In this document: positions 37,517 to 46,267 of the stretch, piece by piece | Layout of the letters: each line of letters starts with the position of its first letter | Numbering within the stretch: position 1 is the stretch's first letter | Assembly (NCBI GenBank): GCA_016872725.1 | Contig: VGZC01000006.1 | Location: 62,001 to 126,000 of the forward strand | From: Planctomycetota bacterium | GTDB taxonomy: Bacteria; Planctomycetota; Planctomycetia; Pirellulales; Pirellulaceae | DNA length: 64,000 nucleotides | Direction: 5' to 3' | Translations under genes and position numbers: made by a program | Notes under the pieces: model-generated | Database searches by the model: none | Told to the model about the DNA's origin: nothing | The model's input: only the letters and a program-made list of their open reading frames with translations

Positions 37517-39025
37517 ATGAAACGACGCGGAATGTTCTGTGTTGGGGCCGTGATCGCCACGACCATGGCAATGGGAGGATCGGCCACTATGGGCCAGCCT
37601 CGGACAGCCGATCGGCCCGACGCTCTGGCGGGCCAGAAGTCGCCCCGTGAACAGGTAATGCGGAGATTCGACCGGGAAGCACCCGAACTGGGAACAGAGC
37701 TTCCCGACGTAGCGGCGTTCCACGCGGACGGGACGGAACTGAGACTGTCCAGCCTGCGCGGCAAGTACACGGTGCTGATCTTCGGATGCCTTACCTGACC
37801 GCCGTTTTTGCGCAACGTCCCCAGTTTGGAGACGATTCACCGCGACTATTCGCCACGCGACGTGCGGTTCCATTACATCTACAAGGCCCTTGCGCATCCC
37901 GAGAACAACGGCTACGTGACGCCGTTCACTTTGGAGGAACGGCTCATGCATATTCGGGAAGCGGAGCGGACGCTGGGATCGGCGATCCCCTGGATTTGCG
38001 ACACGATGGCGAACGACCTGAAACACGCGCTGGGCGACGCGCCGAATTCGGAGTTCATCATCGATCCCGACGGGAAAGTCGTGCGGCGGCGGTCGTGGAG
38101 CAATCCGGTCGCGTTGCGGCGAGACCTGGAGGAATTGGTCGGCGCCGTCGAGCATCCCACGCGGGTGGAGGATTTGGATCTGGTTGGGGCCCCCCCGCCG
38201 AAGGTCGCCGCGTCCGGTGTCGTCCCTCGCGTGCGTCCGCCGGACCGCATGTCACCCGTCACGGTGATACCGCGGGAATCGTCAAGCCCTTTTTACGTGA
38301 AATTGCGGGCCGAGGCGGACGAAAACCTATTGCGGCAGGGCAAGGGAACGCTCTACCTCGGCTTCCATCTCGACCCGTTGTATCATGTCCACTGGAACAA
38401 CCTCGCAGCCCCGCTCACGTTCTCCATCAAGACGCCCTCGGGCGTCGAAGCAACTCCGCCGCGCGGCGAGGGTCCCAAGGTCGACGCGCCCGCCGACGTC
38501 GATCCGCGAGAGTTCCTGATCGAGGTCTCCGGCGCTTCGCGGGATTCTCTGACGGTGCACGTCGACTATTTCGCCTGCAATGACGACGAAGGCTGGTGCA
38601 GACCCGCGTCGCAACAGTACACCGTGAGCCTGCAATACGATCCGGATGGGGGTACCGTGCGGGGTCGTGACCGCGGCCCGATGGACAACCGGGCGCGGGG
38701 AGGCCCGCTCGCGCAACGACCCGGCCCGCGGCCCGAATCGGGACCGACGGGACGACCGCCCGAAACGCGGCTTGACGACGTGGAACGTGTCATGGGCCTG
38801 GTCGTTCGAGCCGACGCCGCCCATCGCACGATCCAGGTGCGCGGCCGCGGCGGCCTGGAACGGGAGTTCCATCTCACCGACGACGCCGTGTTGATCGTCG
38901 ACGGACGCCGAGCGGAACCGGGCGATCTTGCCCCCGGGCAACGTGTCGTACTGGGTTTTCGCCGTTCCGAGGACGGGAAAGCCCTCGCAATGCGGGTCAC
39001 GGCGCGAACCGGTGGAACATACTGA
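37517..39025 (+). CDS. Deiodinase-like selenoprotein with DsbD-alpha-like domain (in-frame UGA = Sec94)
   Basis: I read one gene of 502 residues in which TGA 37796-37798 encodes selenocysteine. The two open stretches on either side share one frame with no gap. Start ATG 37517 follows GGGAGG. A signal peptide (residues 1-26) implies export. Residues about 65-225 form a thioredoxin fold of the iodothyronine deiodinase type: LSSLRGKYTVLIFGC, then Leu-Thr-Sec-Pro-Pro-Phe with Cys91 and Sec94 as C-x-x-U, and later FHYIYKALAHPENNGYV, which corresponds to the EAHPxDGW segment of deiodinases. A DsbD-alpha-like beta domain (about 255-375) contains YFACNDDEGWCRP. A small beta domain ends the protein. 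Read without recoding, a 93-residue fragment would stop inside the active site. A base error or a Cys-to-stop mutation is the alternative. Confidence 0.72.
37796..37834 (+). promoter_or_regulatory. UGA codon and candidate bacterial SECIS hairpin
   Basis: The UGA is followed by a hairpin at 37816-37834: CGUC(C)CCA pairs with UGG(A)GACG, seven base pairs with one C-A mismatch, and the loop is GUU (or AGUUU if the last A-U is open). The loop begins 25 nt after the UGA. Bacterial SECIS models ask for a short stem, a 3-14 nt loop with a G among its first two bases, and 16-37 nt distance, all of which are met. Folding by eye only. Confidence 0.5.
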
Positions 39026-39092
39026 CCGATCGGACGCCTCGACACCCCGCGGTCGGATCGATCGCGCGGATCAACGCCTTGGAGTGTTGTTC

Positions 39093-39821
39093 TTGACGGT
39101 TTACCTGCTGGAAGTCGCCGTGTCGAACGTCGACGACGCCGTCGCCGCGTGGAGTCGAGGCGCCGATCGGTTGGAACTCAACGCCGCCCTGGAACTCGGT
39201 GGACTCACCCCGCCCGCCGGTCTCGTCCACGCGGTCCGCGCGTCCGTGCCGATCCCGATCATCGCCATGATTCGGCCTCGCGCGGCGGGCTTCACCTATT
39301 CCGACCGCGAAATCGACCTGATGTGCGACGAAATCGGTCGCATGGGCGACGCGGGCGTGGACGGATGCGCCGTAGGCGCCCTCCACTACGATGGGTCCAT
39401 TCATGCCGGCGCGGTCGCCCGTTTTCGGTCGCGGATCGGAACCGGCACGTTCGTCTTCCATCGCGCCTTCGATGTGTCGGGGTACCCGAGTTTGGCCCTG
39501 CCTCGATTGATCGACCTCGGCGTCGACCGGGTCATGACATCCGGAGGTGCGATGAGCGCGGAAATGGGCATCCCGAGGATCCGTTCCCTGCGCGAGATCG
39601 CGGGCGCTCGACTCGAGATCCTTCCGGCCGCCGGAATCGGCCCGCATAACGCCGCGACCGTCCTCGCCGATACGGGGTGCCGCCAGTTGCACGGCACGTT
39701 TCGCATGAACGGCCACGATCCGGCCGGACCCGTCGCGTCACCCGAATACGTCCGGCTGGACGAAGTCCTTGTCGCCGACATGCGATCCGTCCTCGATTCC
39801 TTTGCGGCACCACGCCATTGA
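39093..39821 (+). CDS. cutC: CutC family protein (copper homeostasis)
   Basis: Encodes 242 residues from a TTG at 39093; GGAG lies about nine bases before it, and a GTG at 39084 is an alternative. Family motifs are clear: LLEVAVSNVDDAVAAWSRGADRLELNAALELGGLTPPAGLV, IIAMIRPRAAGFTYSDREIDLM, VFHRAFDVSGYPSLALPRLIDLGVDRVMTSGG (shortened here in sense), and GIGPHNAATVLADTG. CutC is a TIM-barrel protein first linked to copper tolerance; its biochemical activity is still debated. It starts 67 bp after the selenoprotein in the same direction and may share its transcript. Confidence 0.88.
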   Translation: MTVYLLEVAVSNVDDAVAAWSRGADRLELNAALELGGLTPPAGLVHAVRASVPIPIIAMIRPRAAGFTYSDREIDLMCDEIGRMGDAGVDGCAVGALHYDGSIHAGAVARFRSRIGTGTFVFHRAFDVSGYPSLALPRLIDLGVDRVMTSGGAMSAEMGIPRIRSLREIAGARLEILPAAGIGPHNAATVLADTGCRQLHGTFRMNGHDPAGPVASPEYVRLDEVLVADMRSVLDSFAAPRH

Positions 39822-40051
39822 TGAATTGGCCCCTTTGATGAATTGGCCCTTTGACGCGTCGGAATGGGTCAACAACCCGAGGATTCGAATGCGTCCGTCG
39901 CGTCGGAAAGGCACGCCGTTCCCGCGCGAAACATGGCCGCAACCTCCAGACGCCCCTCACGCGGGTTGACGCCGGGGTAGCCCGTGGTCTCAAATGCGCT
40001 GGTGCCCACCCTTGCTTGAATCGACGGAGCGCTATTCCGAGAGGACGTACC

Positions 40052-41266
40052 ATGCGGTTATGGACATTGCTGGGTGTCGTGTTGCTGGCCGGCGGTGTCG
40101 GCCTGATCGGTTGTAACAAGGCCGACACGGCGAATCCGGCAGCGCCGTCCGGATCCGGGCCTGTCGCGGCCGTCGAGAAAATCGCGGCAAGCGACTCGGC
40201 GACCGCGACCGCGCCTGGAAAAAACACCGATGGGGCAAACTCGGCCCCGGCCTCCAACCCGGCCTCGCAACCTCCAGCGAACGCGGCGGGAGCGGCCGAT
40301 CCCAACATGCCCGCCGACTCGGCCCCGACCGCCGACCCATGGCTTGCGGGCATTCAGGACGAACGGATGGTCGCCGCATACAACCAGATGCAACAGCGTG
40401 CCGTGTCCGATCCCAAGGATGTCGACGCGCATCTCAACATCATCTTCATTCTCCAGAACGTCGGCCGCATGCGGACAAATCAAGGGGAAACCGAGAAGGC
40501 CTACGCGACATACGCCGAGTCGGCGAAACACGCCCGGGCGCTCATCGCGTCCGGCGAGTCGATTCCCGAAGGGGCGAACAGTTTCCTTTCCAACGTCTTC
40601 TACAACGACGCATGCGCCCGCAGCCTCGCAAAGGATACGGCCGCCGCGCAATCGGCCATCGAAGAGGCATTGAAGTTCGGGTTCAACGACTTCGAAATGC
40701 TCAAGACCGACGAGGACCTCGTCGCCCTCCGCGCGGTGCCCGAATTCGCGGGCAAACTGGCGGGCTGGGAGACGGCCGCGGCCGAAGTCCACAAGCGAAA
40801 GGCCGCCGAGGAGCTCGCTGGGTTCCAGTCCTTCCCGTTCGACTTCGAGGTCACCGACGTCGACGGCAACCCGCACAAACTGGCCGACTACAAGGGCAAA
40901 GTCCTGATCGTCGATATTTGGGGAACATGGTGCCCGCCCTGCCGAGCCGAAATCCCGTCATTCATCACGCTCCAAGAGAAACTGGGCGAGCAGGGCTTTC
41001 AGATGATCGGACTTAACTACGAAAACGCGAACGACGCCGAAACGGCCGCCAAAGTGAAGGCGTTCATGACCGACAACAAAATGAACTATCCCTGCGCGCT
41101 CGGCTCGGACGCGACCCGTGATCAAGTCCCCAATTTCGAAGGCTATCCGACGACGCTCTTCATCGATCGCGCGGGGAAAGTCCGCATGAAGGCGGTCGGA
41201 CTGCACGAATTGGCGTATCTCGAGGCCATGGTCACCACCCTGCTCGCCGAAGCCGCTCCTCAATGA
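40052..41266 (+). CDS. Lipoprotein with TPR-like region and TlpA-type thioredoxin domain
   Basis: Encodes 404 residues. The lipobox is GVGLIGCNKAD at residues 14-24 and the ATG follows GAGAGGA. An Ala/Pro/Ser-rich spacer reaches to about 95. A helical TPR-like region (about 100-230) contains DPKDVDAHLNIIFILQNVGR. A TlpA/ResA-like thioredoxin domain follows (about 265-400): YKGKVLIVDIWGTWCPPC with Cys294 and Cys297, VIGLNYENA-type strand and YPTTLFIDRAGKV with the cis-proline. It should keep periplasmic cysteines reduced or act in cytochrome c maturation. Its stop overlaps the start of the PQQ-like gene by ATGA, so the two are translated together. Confidence 0.88.
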   Translation: MRLWTLLGVVLLAGGVGLIGCNKADTANPAAPSGSGPVAAVEKIAASDSATATAPGKNTDGANSAPASNPASQPPANAAGAADPNMPADSAPTADPWLAGIQDERMVAAYNQMQQRAVSDPKDVDAHLNIIFILQNVGRMRTNQGETEKAYATYAESAKHARALIASGESIPEGANSFLSNVFYNDACARSLAKDTAAAQSAIEEALKFGFNDFEMLKTDEDLVALRAVPEFAGKLAGWETAAAEVHKRKAAEELAGFQSFPFDFEVTDVDGNPHKLADYKGKVLIVDIWGTWCPPCRAEIPSFITLQEKLGEQGFQMIGLNYENANDAETAAKVKAFMTDNKMNYPCALGSDATRDQVPNFEGYPTTLFIDRAGKVRMKAVGLHELAYLEAMVTTLLAEAAPQ

Positions 41267-42588
41267 AGACCGTTTGGAATCGTGTCCGGAATTGGATGCC
41301 CGGATTGCTGGTGGCACTCTGCGGTTTGACGTTTCCCGGCTGTTCGCGGGAATCGACCGGCGTTTCGGAACCCACGGCCGACGCGCCCGAGGTCGATGTG
41401 CGTCTTTCGGACGCGGACTGGCGCGTCTGGCGAGGCAATCAGGGCGATAATGTCAGTCCCGACGCGTCGGCCGTGGTCCGATGGAGTTCGACCGAACATG
41501 TCATCTGGTCGGCCGATGTGCCGGGACGAGGTCATTCCACGCCCGTCGTGCAGGGCGATCTGGTTTTTGTGACGACGGCCGACGAAGGGCGCCAGCAGCA
41601 ACTTCTCATCGCGTACGATCGCGGGACGGGCGCCGAGCGGTGGCGGTCGACCGTCCATGAGGGTCGGTTCTGCAAACTCCATGCGAAGAACTCGCACGCG
41701 TCGGCGTCTCCCGTATCCGACGGGAACCGCGTCTTCACGACGTTCATTCACGCCGATGCCCTTTGGGTTACCGCGTACGAACGCACCGGCGATCGAGCGT
41801 GGCAAACGAAGGTGGGCGATTTCGGTTCCGAACATGGATACGGATCATCGCCCGCGCTGTACGAAGGGTCGCTCATCGTCAACGGCGACAACATCACGGC
41901 CGGGTTTCTCGCCTCGATCGAAACGGCCACCGGCGACGTGGCGTGGAAAATCGACCGCCCGACTCCCGAGATCCATGGGAACTACGCGACGCCGATCGTC
42001 GCGCGGCTTTGCGGAAAGCCGCAGCTCATCCTGTCGGGCCGCGACATGACGGCGAGCTATGATCCGTCGACGGGAGCGGCGATTTGGCGCGTCGCCGGAC
42101 CCGCGCAGGTCACGGCGTGCACTCCGGCGATCGGCGGCGACCGGGTTTTTTCGAGCGGCGGCTATCCGGAAAAGGAATTGCTCGCGATCCGAGCCGACGG
42201 CGAAGGCGATGTCGAGGCAACGCATGTCGCGTGGCGCACCAAGCGGGGTGTGACGTATGTCCCCTCACCTCTGTTCCACGACGGAAGGCTCTACGTCATC
42301 GCGGACGACGGCATCGCCAGTTGCTTTCGCGCGGACACGGGCGACGTCGTCTGGCGCGAACGGCTCGACGGGAACTTCAGCGCGTCGCCCGTGCTCGCCG
42401 GCGGCCATATCTATGCGCCGAACGAGGCCGGGAGAATGTTCGTGCTCCGCGCGGGCGACGCATTCGGAGTGGTCTCCGTGAACGAACTCGACGGCGGCGG
42501 ATTCGCATCGCCCGTGATCTGTGGCGGCCGCATCTACGTTCGCACCAGCCACCGCCTGTTTTGTATCGGACAGCCCGCCGCCCGTTGA
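41263..42588 (+). CDS. PQQ-like beta-propeller lipoprotein
   Basis: Encodes 441 residues. The N-terminus has a hydrophobic stretch ending in TFPGCSRES, a probable lipobox Cys near residue 27. From about residue 48 on it contains six or so repeats of the PQQ-like pattern (WRVWRGNQGDNVSP, HSTPVVQGDLVFVTTA, SASPVSDGNRVFTTFI, GTGAERWRSTV), each with a W or Y before a GxxxW turn, forming a seven- or eight-bladed beta-propeller. Members of this family bind sugars or protein partners more often than PQQ itself; the catalytic Asp/Ca site of alcohol dehydrogenases is not visible. The 4-bp overlap with the TlpA-type gene implies coupling. Confidence 0.85.
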   Translation: MKTVWNRVRNWMPGLLVALCGLTFPGCSRESTGVSEPTADAPEVDVRLSDADWRVWRGNQGDNVSPDASAVVRWSSTEHVIWSADVPGRGHSTPVVQGDLVFVTTADEGRQQQLLIAYDRGTGAERWRSTVHEGRFCKLHAKNSHASASPVSDGNRVFTTFIHADALWVTAYERTGDRAWQTKVGDFGSEHGYGSSPALYEGSLIVNGDNITAGFLASIETATGDVAWKIDRPTPEIHGNYATPIVARLCGKPQLILSGRDMTASYDPSTGAAIWRVAGPAQVTACTPAIGGDRVFSSGGYPEKELLAIRADGEGDVEATHVAWRTKRGVTYVPSPLFHDGRLYVIADDGIASCFRADTGDVVWRERLDGNFSASPVLAGGHIYAPNEAGRMFVLRAGDAFGVVSVNELDGGGFASPVICGGRIYVRTSHRLFCIGQPAAR

Positions 42589-42597
42589 CCGCCGGTC

Positions 42598-42626
42598 GCG
42601 GCGGAATCCAAGGATGGTTCCGCCGC
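42598..42626. terminator. Hairpin between convergent genes
   Basis: GCGGCGGAA (42598-42606) pairs with TTCCGCCGC (42618-42626) around 11 bases. The nine-base stem is perfect; no U-run follows. Probably ends transcription of the PQQ-like gene and/or the acetyltransferase. Confidence 0.4.
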
Positions 42627-42741
42627 ACATGGCCCCATGCCTCAAGCGATGCGCCAGCCACTGCGGTCGTCGCTCCGGATCCGAGCGCGCCAACAGGCCA
42701 ATGCCCCAACGCAACGCGGTCCGTGCGCCGGACTTTCCATT

Positions 42742-43383
42742 TCAACCCGATTTCGCGTTTTCTCCCAGCCGCCTCCCCATGATGATCGTCTCGTGATCGA
42801 CGTCGGCGCGGCGAGCCAGTTCCGTGAAACCGAGCGATGCGTAGAATCGGTGGGCGCGCGGATTGAGCGAGCTCAGCGCAAGGTGCACGCCCGGCGACCC
42901 CCTCTCGCGCAGCCGTTCCATCAACCGCTCCATCATGGCCCGACCGCAACCCCGCCCTTGCGCGCGAGGCAACAGGTCGATGTGCAGGTGCGAAGGATAC
43001 GCCGCGTAGGGTTCGGCATCATCGTATTCGGGATGGTGGTATCCATAATGAACGGCCTGAGCGCGCGTCCACGTCGACCGGTCGCCCGTCGGTTCCGGAA
43101 ACGACGCGCACAGCGCCGGCCGCCATTCGCGTTCGTAGCGCGCGTAGAACGCGCGCGAGTCGAGCGCCCCGAACGCGTATCCGCAAACGCCCTCGGCGTC
43201 CTCGAGGACCAGCGCGAGGTTCGGTTCGAACCGGAGATACGGCCCAACGTAGATCCGCCCGAGCGCGTCCGGATCGTCCCGATAGAACGGTTCGCCGTCG
43301 GCGCCGTGATCGCCCGTCTTGAGACAGATCCAATACGCGGCCCGCTCGTCACTCGGCCGATAGTCGCGGATTGTCGCCGTCAC
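42742..43383 (-). CDS. GNAT-family N-acetyltransferase
   Basis: Encodes 213 residues. The acetyl-CoA-binding region is LHIDLLPRAQGRGCGRAMMERLMERL, the R/Q-x-x-G-x-G/A loop of GNAT enzymes, and the C-terminal part RAHRFYASLGFTELARR is the conserved last strand. The N-terminus (TIRDYRPSDERAAYWICLKTGDHG) is characteristic of a subfamily with a long insertion (TRAQAVHYGYHHPEY). The closest recognisable resemblance is to acetyltransferases related to eukaryotic OGA-type GNATs, but the substrate cannot be named. Minus strand, convergent with the PQQ-like gene, and 48 bp ahead of the peptidase stop in the same direction. Confidence 0.85.
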   Translation of the reverse strand: MTATIRDYRPSDERAAYWICLKTGDHGADGEPFYRDDPDALGRIYVGPYLRFEPNLALVLEDAEGVCGYAFGALDSRAFYARYEREWRPALCASFPEPTGDRSTWTRAQAVHYGYHHPEYDDAEPYAAYPSHLHIDLLPRAQGRGCGRAMMERLMERLRERGSPGVHLALSSLNPRAHRFYASLGFTELARRADVDHETIIMGRRLGENAKSG

Positions 43384-43431
43384 GTCGTGTGCCTCGCCGG
43401 AAAAAGGGAAGGTCGGTTCCGCGGCGGAGAG

Positions 43432-46104
43432 TTACTTCGCGTTGTGGTCGGGCGGTTCGACGCCGTGCAGGTGCCGAACAAAGAAGTCGCGCATGCGGCG
43501 GCTTCCGTACGCGCCACCCATCCCGTGCCCCGCGCCGGGCACGACCAGCAGCTCGAAATCCTTGCCCGCGCGGATCAGCGCGTCGGCGAACCGGAGCGTC
43601 GATTCGGGCGGGACGTTCGCATCGAGTTCACCGACAATCAAGAGCAGCTTACCCCGGAGCCGCGCCGCGTTCTCGATATTCGAGTTTTCCGCGTAATGGG
43701 GCAACACGGGATAGCCCATCCACTGCTCGTTCCAATGCGCTTTGTCCATGCGGTTGTCGTGGCAACCGCACGCCGCGACGCCGACGCGGTAGAAGTCGCC
43801 GAAGAACAGCAGCGCGCCGGCCGCGTTCTGGCCCCCGGCCGATGTGCCGTAGACGCCGACGTTCGTGATATCGTATTCCGGATGCGCGGCGGCGGCCGCC
43901 TGGTGCCACAGGATACGGTCCGGAAGGCCCGCGTCCTTGAGGTTGTGCCAGGCGACATCGTGGAACGCTTTCGAACGGTTGCGCGTTCCCATGCCGTCGA
44001 TCTTCGCGACGATGAACCCGAGCTCGGTGAGCGCCGCGTAGCGCGGCGCCGGACTGAACGGCTTGGGGACGAACGAGTCCTGGGGTCCGGCGTAGATATC
44101 CTCGATCACCGCGTATTTCTTGGTTGGGTCGAAGTGACTCGGCCGGCAAATGATGCCCCAGCAATCGGTCACGCCGTCCCGCCCTTTCGCCTTGAAAACC
44201 TCGGGCGGACGCCAACCGGTCGCCGCCAGTTCCGAGATATCCGCTTCCTCGAGCCTGCACACGAGCGACCCGTCCTCGACGCGGCGAAGGTCATGGATCG
44301 GCGGCATATCGACGCGGGAATACGAGTCGATCAGGTATTTGCGATCGGGCGAGAATTCGATCGTGTGGGTGCCGTTGCCTTCGGTGAGCCGGACCAGTCC
44401 GGATCCATCCCATCCGATCCGGAAATAGTGGATGAAATAGGGATCCTGATCGGCATCCATTCCGCTCGCGTGGAACCACGCTTCGCGCCGTTCGGCGTCA
44501 ACGCGGTCGACGCCGCGCACCACCCATGCGCCGCTCGTGATCGCGTTCTTCACGGTCGCGGTCTTCGTATCGATCAAATAGAGGTGTTGCCAACCACTGC
44601 GTTCCGACAAGAAGATCAGCTCGTCGGTCGCGTCAAAGTGCTCGACGAACAGACCTCCGTAGTTCGTGTTGACAAACGTCGCGGTCCGTTCGTCGACGAG
44701 TGTGCGGGCGGTGCCCGAGCGGCCGTCCACTTCGATGACGCGGACGCGCTGGTGACCGCGATCAACCTTGACATAAGTGAACGCCGAACCGTCCTGCCGC
44801 CATCGAACGCGGGGCGTGCCCAAGTCAACTTCGTCGACTTCCGGCTTGATCCGTCGCGGACCTTCGAGCGCGAACAGATGGAGTTCGTGGATCGGAAGGC
44901 GATCGCCAGGCAGGTCGTACGGCTGGCTTTGCAGTTTCGCCCGGCCTCCGCCCGACGGCGACGACTCGATCCGATGCACGGGCTGTTCATCGCCGGGGGT
45001 GACGCGCCACGCGGCGATCGACGCCGAGTCGGGAGACCAGACGGGTCTTGCGTAGGGTCGTTCCGCCGTGCCGTCCTCGGTGAGCCGGATCTCGGCGGGC
45101 GCGGCGCCGTCCGCTTGTTGTTCGGCCGGTTCGGCCGGCACGGCGAAGAGGTTTCCGTCACGGAGGACGGCTCTCCATTTCCCGTCGGGCGAACGATCCG
45201 TGTCTCGGTTTCCACCACGGCCTCGTCCGCGCGGAGCACCGGCCTCCCCTCGCCCGTCGTTCCGCCCCGTGATGGGAGCCACCGCGGGCTCCTCGCGCGC
45301 GAGGAACCAGTGCCACGTTCGACCGTCGCGGCCGACGACCGCCCAGACGTGGCCGTCGAACGTGTGCTGCGCCCGGTTCTGTCCGGCGGCGAGTGTCCCA
45401 TAGGACCGGCGGGCGCCCTCGCTGTCGAGCCAGAACAGTTCGACTTCCTCGTCCGTGCGGTTCTCGAACGTGATCTCGGTTTCCGAACCGGTCCGCGCGC
45501 TGCGGCGAGGCTCACCCTCGGGCAACACGGGGCCCTCGTCGTCGCCCCGCTCGTTCGCGGAGTCGGGAAGCCGCGTCAGCGCGTACGTCGTCTTTTCGCA
45601 GCGGTAGGTCGCGCCCGCGTGTCGAAACGTGAAGGCCGGCTCCGCGGGATCGTACTGGAGTTGATCGATATCGAACCGGCGCGCATCGATGGACGTCTTG
45701 GTCGATTGCCCCAGTGCTTCGGCGAGCCTCGCATGATCGAACGCGGGGCCGCGTTTCCCTTCCGCCAACGGGACGGCGATATATTCCCGAACGCCTCCGG
45801 AGAGATCGTTGCGATACCAGAGCGTGGATCCGTCGCCGGACCAATGCGGACGGATACGGAGTTTGTATGCCCGCTGAGTTTCGCGCGGGCCGCGCGCGGG
45901 CTGCGCGTACGCCGCCTCGATCTCCGCGGCCGACGGTACAAACCGTTCCCGCATCGGCGCCGGATCCTGTCCGCGAGCCGGCCCGACCGTGACGCGTGAT
46001 GCGACGACACACGACAGGGCGACGCTCACAACGAAGGCTCGTCCGCGCGGTGCCGACCCGCGCGCGGGCCCGATCCCGTTTCGGTCCATTCGTCGTTTTC
46101 CCAT
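43432..46104 (-). CDS. Dipeptidyl peptidase IV-type S9 peptidase
   Basis: Encodes 890 residues. A Tat-less signal sequence (AFVVSVALSCVVASRVTVGPARGQD) lies after a basic start. A DPP-IV-type beta-propeller (about residues 180-620) is followed by the S9 hydrolase domain (about 640-885). The nucleophile sits in NVGVYGTSAGGQNAAGALLFF, the acid in LIVGELDANVPPEST and the histidine in VPGAGHGMGG. A Glu-rich segment typical of DPP-IV (two Glu that bind the peptide N-terminus) is not obvious, so a related oligopeptidase is possible. It should cleave peptides in the periplasm. The start is uncertain: ATG 46104 or ATG 46089. Divergent from the Gfo/Idh/MocA gene, with 163 bp between. Confidence 0.88.
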   Translation of the reverse strand: MGKRRMDRNGIGPARGSAPRGRAFVVSVALSCVVASRVTVGPARGQDPAPMRERFVPSAAEIEAAYAQPARGPRETQRAYKLRIRPHWSGDGSTLWYRNDLSGGVREYIAVPLAEGKRGPAFDHARLAEALGQSTKTSIDARRFDIDQLQYDPAEPAFTFRHAGATYRCEKTTYALTRLPDSANERGDDEGPVLPEGEPRRSARTGSETEITFENRTDEEVELFWLDSEGARRSYGTLAAGQNRAQHTFDGHVWAVVGRDGRTWHWFLAREEPAVAPITGRNDGRGEAGAPRGRGRGGNRDTDRSPDGKWRAVLRDGNLFAVPAEPAEQQADGAAPAEIRLTEDGTAERPYARPVWSPDSASIAAWRVTPGDEQPVHRIESSPSGGGRAKLQSQPYDLPGDRLPIHELHLFALEGPRRIKPEVDEVDLGTPRVRWRQDGSAFTYVKVDRGHQRVRVIEVDGRSGTARTLVDERTATFVNTNYGGLFVEHFDATDELIFLSERSGWQHLYLIDTKTATVKNAITSGAWVVRGVDRVDAERREAWFHASGMDADQDPYFIHYFRIGWDGSGLVRLTEGNGTHTIEFSPDRKYLIDSYSRVDMPPIHDLRRVEDGSLVCRLEEADISELAATGWRPPEVFKAKGRDGVTDCWGIICRPSHFDPTKKYAVIEDIYAGPQDSFVPKPFSPAPRYAALTELGFIVAKIDGMGTRNRSKAFHDVAWHNLKDAGLPDRILWHQAAAAAHPEYDITNVGVYGTSAGGQNAAGALLFFGDFYRVGVAACGCHDNRMDKAHWNEQWMGYPVLPHYAENSNIENAARLRGKLLLIVGELDANVPPESTLRFADALIRAGKDFELLVVPGAGHGMGGAYGSRRMRDFFVRHLHGVEPPDHNAK

Positions 46105-46267
46105 CTGCCTGGATTGCCTGGCCAATTCGGTTTCAACGGTGGTCAAACGGTGGCGGCGCGGGTATGCTGTCGGCGTGCCGGCGGCCGCCCCGAAACGGCC
46201 AAGGCCTCGCTGCGACGCCATGCGGCGCTCCGCGCGCCATGAAACCACACGATCCGGGAGAACATCG

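Noticed and set aside
37796-37808. Frameshift explanation for the split deiodinase-like gene
   Set aside because: Both parts lie in the same frame and join without missing residues; only one codon separates them.
42637-45999. Plus-strand open frame (1120 codons) across the acetyltransferase and peptidase
   Set aside because: Shadow of two minus-strand genes with clear GNAT and S9 motifs.
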